Positions 58,313 through 64,000 of a stretch of 64,000 bases of DNA are shown piece after piece. The DNA is from Asparagopsis taxiformis (lineage: Eukaryota; Rhodophyta; Florideophyceae; Bonnemaisoniales; Bonnemaisoniaceae). The notes beneath the pieces were generated by a model that did no database searches, was not told the DNA's origin, and worked only from the letters and a program-made list of their open reading frames with translations. Both the position numbers and the translations under genes were made by a program. The stretch is taken from contig JALQPE010000216.1 of NCBI GenBank assembly GCA_030407315.1, positions 151,692 to 215,691 of the forward strand, given 5' to 3'. Position 1 is the stretch's first letter; every line of letters begins with the position of its first letter.

Positions 58313-59431
58313 ATGGTCGACACCTACTCCACATCCGAAAAGGAATTCCAACACACTTTCCATCAGCCCGATGGATACAAGAAGGACCTTCCGAAGAAGG
58401 ACAGCTTCAAGCATGACTTCCATAAGAAGGACGACACAAAGTATGTTTCCGATCACGACAAAAAGACCCCATACAAGACGGGATATGCTATTGTTGAACC
58501 AGACCAGCCCAAGGAAGTCTACAAGAAGCCGTCAGCTCCGGTTGTAGAGAAGAAGAGCACTCCGCTTTGCGTCGACATTGTCGGGGGTGGCAGTTATGAA
58601 GACTGCAGTGCAGTTGCTTACGGCAGAGAAATTCACGTCATCACTGATCATGAGAAGAAGGCGTACAAGATTGACGACGTTGCTCTGAAGCGAGCAGCTG
58701 GTGATTATTTTGGCAAAATTCCTGACGATGGATATCTCTGCAGCCCTACTCCCTACGGAGATCTCTACAAGCGTTTCGGCTGGGAACAGGTCAAGACCAC
58801 TTTGGTTCCGGTCAAGACTGAGATTCTCGAATGTGACGTCAAGCCGACTATCATCAAATCGGTCATCTGCAAGAACCACAAGTACAAGCCGCAGGTTGTC
58901 GACGTATCCATCTGTGACAACGTCTGCAACACGGTGAAATCTATCTGGAAGTCCGACTACAAGCTGAGCTGCAACCAGAAGATCAAGTACAACATTTGTC
59001 TGGATGGATTGAAATATGAGGACAGCGTGATCGAATTCGAGAAGCCGTGGGGTAAGGAATCCTACCTGACCCAGGACATCACTCTCGGGTCTGAATACGG
59101 TGTGACGACGACGCTCAAGCCGTACGAGGCTGTTGAATCGCGTCTGGTCGCCTCGTATGGAACGATCAAGGTCAAGGTTACGTATCGCGCCACTGTCAGC
59201 GGTGGATACACTGTTGCCTACTGCCCAAGCTACAAGGACAATGACTTCTGGTGCTTGCCCGTGAAGGGTGTGTTGAAGGGATGTGGTGTGAAGGCCTCGA
59301 AGGAAGTTCAAGAGATTTTGGAGATCAAATACTTTGCCGACGCTTACATCGAGCTCAGGGAGCCTGGCTATGAGCAGGTGAAGCGCACTGTGTACGGAAA
59401 CGAATACTGTGCCAAGGACTACGTGCACTAA
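58313..59431 (+). CDS. aerolysin/ETX-like protein B with Lys/His-rich N-terminus (tentative)
   Basis: A 372-residue protein, about as conserved with the paralogue at 55908 in the last 290 residues as tandem duplicates usually are. The first 80 residues are a unique Lys/Asp/His/Phe-rich tail with short repeats (KKDSFKHDFHKKDD), probably disordered. The conserved part has VDIVGGGSYEDCSAVAYG, YGDLYKRFGWEQVKTT, VICKNHKYKPQ, VCNTVKSIW, AVESRLVASYGT and KVTYRATVSGG, ending YGNEYCAKDY. The strand pattern points to the same aerolysin-like fold. The first ATG is at 58313, close downstream of a TATA box, which fits a highly expressed or inducible gene. Function is not established. Confidence 0.55.
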   Translation: MVDTYSTSEKEFQHTFHQPDGYKKDLPKKDSFKHDFHKKDDTKYVSDHDKKTPYKTGYAIVEPDQPKEVYKKPSAPVVEKKSTPLCVDIVGGGSYEDCSAVAYGREIHVITDHEKKAYKIDDVALKRAAGDYFGKIPDDGYLCSPTPYGDLYKRFGWEQVKTTLVPVKTEILECDVKPTIIKSVICKNHKYKPQVVDVSICDNVCNTVKSIWKSDYKLSCNQKIKYNICLDGLKYEDSVIEFEKPWGKESYLTQDITLGSEYGVTTTLKPYEAVESRLVASYGTIKVKVTYRATVSGGYTVAYCPSYKDNDFWCLPVKGVLKGCGVKASKEVQEILEIKYFADAYIELREPGYEQVKRTVYGNEYCAKDYVH

Positions 59432-61620
59432 TTGTTTGAATGTTGAGTTGGGATTTAGGTTGTCCCCGGGACGTGTTGGATGAGGTGGGTCTGGATCTAT
59501 TACAGAGATGCCTTTCTGCAGAAAGAATTGGAAACAGATTGATGAGTTGCTTATCTTAGTTCAATAGAATTCCGAATGAAATCATTAGTAATTTTGTACG
59601 AGACTGCCATTTGCTTCAATTATAATGGGGAGTGATTATCCTACCGCCGGTACATGCGGTAGCCAACCAGAACAACTCGTCCGCCGAAATGGACCAATTA
59701 GAGCAACTCGTCCACCATTTCTCTCTCGACCAATCAGATCATCTTGTCCACCATTTTTCGGGATTCTCATTTGCTGTTCCCTAAAAAAGTTGAAAAAACA
59801 CCCTTAGAGGCAGGACGCCAAAACAACCCTTTCAAGAGAGGTATTTATCTCGTCCACATCGCGTGACTCCAGCTCACGTGACTCAGCTTCCATCATTTCC
59901 GAAATTGAAATTCGAAAACGAAATCTGGTTCCCACTTTCCGCCGACCCAACTTTGAAAATTCTGAAAGCGAAGATTTCACCGCCGTCGTTTTCAAAAGTG
60001 GTGCCATTTCTTCCCGCCCTGCTCCGACGTACCCGCCCCACTTTTTCGGACCACTCCAACAGCCCCGTCGTGGTCCACATCATACACCTTGATATCACCC
60101 GCCGTGACGCCCCGCAGAAATATCGTACCACCTGCCGATCTCACCAACATACAACCCGCGCTTCACCGCTTTCCGCAGATCTGTCGTTTACATTTACACG
60201 CTTCCTGAGATTGTGCCAGGCGTTTTCGAAAGGTTGTTTCCAGCTTAAGCACACGCTCTCTGGAATTCCGCGACGAAAAATCCGAAGACCACGAGAACCG
60301 ACAAGGAAACGCTTTCTCATCATTGAAAATCGATAGCATCGAATGCAAGTGCCGCATTGTTCTTTTCCAATCATCGCTGCCCTGAGAACCGCATGCAACT
60401 CGTTCCCGAATCTCCTCCCACTATTACACCATAGCGGGAAACATCAAATACATAGGCAAACACAAAGCCAATCGTCTAACGTACGTTTATCAAAACCGCA
60501 ATAGTCGACAAAGATTGAAACGAAGCAAGAAACCCCCACACAAGTCAAAATCAGACTGTTGCAAAGGTTTCATGTTTCATGAAAGCCATCATAAACTGAC
60601 TTTAGTTGAAATTCGCGTTTTCGTTCTGGGTTCATGGGAGATTTATGAACTATTCCAAGAATCACAGAATAGCATTCGAGAGGAATCTAATAATGATAAT
60701 TGAAGAGGTTGGTGAATTGAATGCTGGTAAAGTGTGATTCGAGCATGATCCACCAAGCAAAGAAGAGTATGCAAATATAGATTTTAATCCTTGCGAAGTG
60801 TACAGCGGCTTTGGATGCAAATGAGGAGAATATGGTTATGGTATCATCAATGGAAGAACTGGAGGGGACAAACCATTAATGAACCGTTCACTGATCCTGG
60901 TTGGTGTCGGAGGAGAGAAATAATCTCAAAGATTGCAAGGAATGCGTCTTGTGTGGAAAGCTGAGCAGTTGAATATAGAAATGCAATGTGTGTAGTCACG
61001 CCTCAACTAGAACGGGTATACTTGTGAGCGACCAGATGAAATGGTGAGATTATTGGTCGGTTACGCACCTGTACATAACATTTTCATGCTGTTTTAGGTA
61101 AAAGGATATGCCTATCAAGGTCTTGGAGAAGAGCGATAAGGAATTTAGGATTCGGCAACCAGGCTAGGAGGTTACAAAATTTCTGAATTGACTCGAAATG
61201 AATTTATTGGGAAGCAGTTGAGTACAATACTGGCTAGTCATTTCTGGCTACTACAGAAATCGCACGATCTAGAGCTGCGGAGGTTGGAAGAGTAGATTGT
61301 TGTCCTGAACCATTACCAACTTGATTTTGATGAGCTGAATGACCCCTCCGATGACCACCTCTCCGCTCAGAAAATCCTTTTTTGCGCTTATATGAACCAC
61401 GATTTCCGCGTCGTACTGCAGGATTCCGGATTGGAAAGTTCAGTGCAGCTGTATTCATGTTTCCCGTGTTTCGAGTTGTATGGAAAGTAGCACCTCACAA
61501 ATTGAAATTTAGCTGGTGATCAAGTGCCATCCCACGCCCTGGAGCATCACCACGAGCAACCTGTGTCTGTGCGTATGTCAATAGCGCGCGATATGAGTCA
61601 ATTATGTGGGTTCCAAGCCC
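59432..61620. other. 2.2 kb gene-poor, AT-rich region next to a transposon remnant
   Basis: I see no well-supported gene. A plus-strand frame at 59863-60336 and minus-strand frames over the same bases have no motifs. A minus-strand 74-residue frame at 61458-61234 is Arg/Gly/Lys-rich (RRGNRGSYKRKKGFSERRGG) and might be the tail of the neighbouring transposase or unrelated. A short tandem repeat at 59663 is listed separately. Confidence 0.4.
59663..59763. repeat. three imperfect tandem repeats of 30-36 bp
   Basis: Three copies of a unit reading CCAA(C/T)(C/T)AGA-CA(A/T)CT(C/T)GTCC(A/G)CC start near 59663, 59694 and 59730. Spacings are about 30 and 36 bp, and copies differ at several positions. 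The repeat is A/C-rich on this strand and sits in non-coding DNA downstream of the aerolysin-like gene. Confidence 0.65.
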
Positions 61621-62679
61621 CTAAGCCTGGCGAAATGTCTGGTCAAATATGGCTTTTAGATTTCCGTACTTAGTGTCATAGTCAATAGTCCTCCTTTGAA
61701 TGTTATCTTCCGGTGCGACTTCCTCTATCCCAAACGGATTAATTGATTTTTTTGTACCATCCACTGTCTTCGTAAATCTTAATTGCACAACTTGCGCCCT
61801 CCAATCCCTTCGGTCACGCTTCCAGTACACATGAAAGAAAGTGTCCAGCTTCAAGTGTTCATTTGTGCCAAGAAAAGCGGGAATAGAACTATTCATTCGA
61901 CAAAACTCTGGGTAGAGCAACGTCACTTTTGTGATATGAGGGCATGGAAACCCAGAAGATTGTGGAAAGTAACATGAACAAACGGCAGATAGATTTATCG
62001 TTGAGCCGTGCCAGATATACACCTCCATTTCTTGGCGTAAATCGTTTTCATCGCATTCTAGAACCATCCTTACATTCCTGTAGTGTGCAACAGTCCTTTT
62101 TTCAATTGAGGCGTCTTCAATTCTAGGTTCGATAAGCTCGAAATGTGTAATGTGCCAATTGGATGACTCCTTGTAACTGTTGTGGAAGAACAATTGTATC
62201 CCATGGTTTGTATACTCTTGCATGAAATTATCCAAGCTTCCGCGAGCGTTGAAATGGTTCATGGCTCCGATTTCTGATTTCAGCGTACGTGAAACTTTAT
62301 GCATATTACGAATTATCTCTGCCTCCTTTCTTGTCGTATAGCGACTCATTTCAATAGGCACTTGCCCCAGCGGAACCTTCTTGTCCATAATGGTACATTT
62401 GTAAATTGAATTAAAAGACTCTGTGTGACCTGTACCCTGGAATTGAAAACGTAACCCACAGCTAGTTCGATTGTAACAGTGGATCACCATTTCATAATGC
62501 CTGCGATACAAAGCTGTGTACCATCGTGGGTACTCTGAAACATGAGTTTCTCCGAAATATATTTGCTCAAAAGCCTCCTGTGGAACAACGTTAGTTCTAG
62601 AAGTAGCTGGTACGAGCCACGGACACGCTGTCCTTAACGAAACGAAACGAGCAGTCCACCCGCTGGTGTTTTGACTGTA
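61621..62679 (-). mobile_element. MULE-type transposase remnant with SWIM zinc finger (5'-truncated)
   Basis: An open minus-strand frame of about 352 codons from 62679 (no start codon; interrupted there) to a stop at 61621. It carries the C-terminal half of a Mutator-like/FAR1-type transposase: TGHTESFNSIYK, where the ES-NS-K pattern follows the catalytic domain, and a SWIM zinc finger CSCYFPQSSGFPCPHI (CxC-x8-CxH). The DDE catalytic domain, expected upstream, is absent. The frame stops at 62683-62685 (TAA), exactly where the sequence changes to the next element (TGTTAGG...). I read this as a decayed DNA transposon cut by a later insertion. Confidence 0.7.
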
Positions 62680-64000
62680 TTGTTAGGTAGGAAGGTAGAG
62701 TGGTTAGCGAGTAGACACGAGCGTCACGACGCAACAATCCACGCGAGGATTACGTTAGCACACGAGGTGGTACGTCACCACCGGAGGCGCTCTCGACCAA
62801 GCCCGGAGGCACTACACGCAATCAGCCTTACGTGCGGCGATGGGTAGGGAGTACGCAGCTCGACGGAGACGAAGCCTCGTTAGGCAAAACGTAAACGTAA
62901 ACGTAGAAGTCAGTCGTAGACTAGAGCCGTTGCTCGATCGTTGTCTTGTCCCCTTTCCCTCCCGGCACGATGCCAATACCTATATGGCCACGATGGCATC
63001 GCTTTACAGTGTAAACACTGTTCGTAACGTCCCCGAATGGGAAAGGACCTTGTGGGTCACACGTAGGGACCCGTTGGTCCGTTGGCCGTTGCCAGTACGT
63101 TCGTTGCACACACGTGTGCCGGTTGCGCGCGCGCATGCGCCAGCAATGTTCGTGCATTGCTGTCGCGGTCGTGTCCGCCGAGAATTCGAATTCCGCGGAA
63201 AAACGTAAATATTTGCAATTTCGGAATTGCCACTTATACTACACAGCCCCACCCCCACACGTGGACGTCCCGGCCACGCGAGGCCCGTCAGGACGCGCCA
63301 CGGGCCGTGGCGCCTTTTCGGGTACAACGGCGGACGTGGCAGTTGTCCCGAAAAATCTCGTTGAAACGTACATGGCCCGTTGGCTGATCGAATCGCCACG
63401 GCGCCGGAGCGCGCGCGTGCGCTCCGGCTCTTTCGTAATCATCGCGCCCGCCCGTTGGCGTCGTACGTCAATGCCTCGCTTAGGCGTTTTCCTGCAACGG
63501 ATGCAGTGTCCAATTCCACCACGCGGGTGTGCTTCAATCAGCGCGATACGAGCGCAGGCCGCGCCCTTTTCGTGAATCTGCCAGCGGGCATGTCGACAAC
63601 GTCGTCGTCCGAAGGATATTTAAGCGGCGGCTTAACGTGATAGCGATCGTCGCTCACCTTCCTCTCACCATCGTCGCCAGGCCGTTGCCTTTCGTTCTCC
63701 CTTATCCTCTTCCCCCGCTGGGTACTACTACCTCCGTTCCTTTCGTTCTCTTGTTCCGTTTAGCCCGCGTGGCTCTCGTCGTCGTGCTCGTTGCACTCGT
63801 CGTAATTATCGTGTACAGCGTAACCACGATGGTTACGACTCGTAGTACAGATGCTAACACCCCGCGGCCCGCCGGCTCTGCTGGAGGTGGAGCGAGAACC
63901 CCTTCGCAGGGCGCTCCCTCCCTCGTCGGGGCCGGTTGCGCCGCCAGCGACGGAAGCGTCCGTCGCGCCCGCCCCATCCGGGAGGGCGGGAGAAGCCGTT
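62680..64000 (+). mobile_element. possible 5' end of an LTR-type retroelement (tentative)
   Basis: From about 62681 (TGTTAGGTAGG...) the sequence breaks the transposase frame and becomes GC-rich with different composition. An ATATTTAAG box lies at 63615-63623, then a pyrimidine-rich leader, then an ATG at 63829 opening a frame (MVTTRSTDANTPRPAGS..., Gly/Pro/Arg-rich) that runs off the window. Leading TG, an internal promoter and a first frame of low-complexity, gag-like character fit the 5' LTR and gag start of a retroelement. A 3' LTR, primer-binding site and target duplication cannot be shown. Confidence 0.35.
63829..64000 (+). CDS. partial open frame running off the window, gag-like (tentative)
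   Basis: An ATG-initiated frame of 57 codons without a stop before the window end. The peptide is rich in Gly, Ala, Arg, Pro and Ser with no recognisable domain in the visible part. Its position after a promoter-like stretch suggests the first gene of the element above. An upstream hydrophobic stretch (VALVVVLVALVVIIVYSV) in the same frame lacks an ATG. Confidence 0.3.
   Translation, partial: MVTTRSTDANTPRPAGSAGGGARTPSQGAPSLVGAGCAASDGSVRRARPIREGGRSR

Noticed and set aside
59863..60336. 157-residue plus-strand frame and overlapping minus frames
   Set aside because: Pro/Thr/Arg-rich with no domain, in AT-biased repeat-flanking DNA; both strands are about equally open.
61234..61458. 74-residue Arg/Gly-rich minus frame
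   Set aside because: Could be the C-terminal tail of the transposase via splicing, but no donor/acceptor pair is clear; left as a note in the region entry.
1..64000. CRISPR arrays, bacterial operons or rRNA genes
   Set aside because: No regularly spaced repeats, Shine-Dalgarno/operon pattern or rRNA sequence; gene structure and introns are eukaryotic.

Overview
The window looks like nuclear DNA of a photosynthetic eukaryote with compact, intron-poor genes, most probably a red alga (Rhodophyta). The evidence is a nuclear PsbQ-family precursor with a twin-arginine lumen-targeting stretch, a small PsbW-like precursor with a transit peptide, a plastid-type branched-chain aminotransferase, and a glutaredoxin-MsrA fusion of a kind I recall from red algae. 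Most genes are single uninterrupted frames. Six introns of 73-100 nt can be placed in five genes by joining reading frames at GT..AG borders; several have a CTAAC or CTGAC branch-like motif. Genus is not inferable.

Layout. 1-9 kb: a Golgi fucosyltransferase-like enzyme, a GC-rich pentamer-repeat tract, plastid aminotransferase, PsbQ-like and PsbW-like photosystem II proteins, and a SAM-carrier-like mitochondrial carrier. 9-28.6 kb: a four-glutaredoxin plus MsrA fusion, a bromodomain protein, a TOE1-like 3' exonuclease, a Cys-patterned small protein, a D-amino-acid oxidase, a PH-domain kinase, a coiled-coil protein, a NUP160-like nucleoporin, a three-exon small membrane protein and a BAR-like protein. 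28.8-47.4 kb: EFG1 followed by six same-strand paralogues of an unusual bZIP family, interrupted by a membrane glycosyltransferase and a short zipper-like frame. 47.8-59.4 kb: IBA57-like, PIMT, an amino-acid transporter, a helical-repeat protein, an EF-hand/TKL kinase and a head-to-head pair of secondary aerolysin-like paralogues. 59.4-64 kb: gene-poor DNA with a MULE-like transposase remnant cut by what looks like the 5' end of another element.

The most distinctive feature is the bZIP cluster. Every member pairs a shared N-terminal domain (with a CxxC..CxC knuckle in five of six) with a C-terminal bZIP in which the near-invariant basic-region Arg of N-x7-R is replaced by Asn, while zipper spacing stays canonical. 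This suggests a lineage-specific family of tandemly duplicated regulators with altered DNA contacts. Other notable points are the quadruple glutaredoxin-MsrA with a predicted myristoylated start, the N-terminal EF-hand plus C-terminal TKL kinase, and genes visible only after splicing.

Many frames are open upstream of their first ATG; starts below were set at ATG codons read in the sequence. No homology search was possible, so family names rest on recognised motifs.
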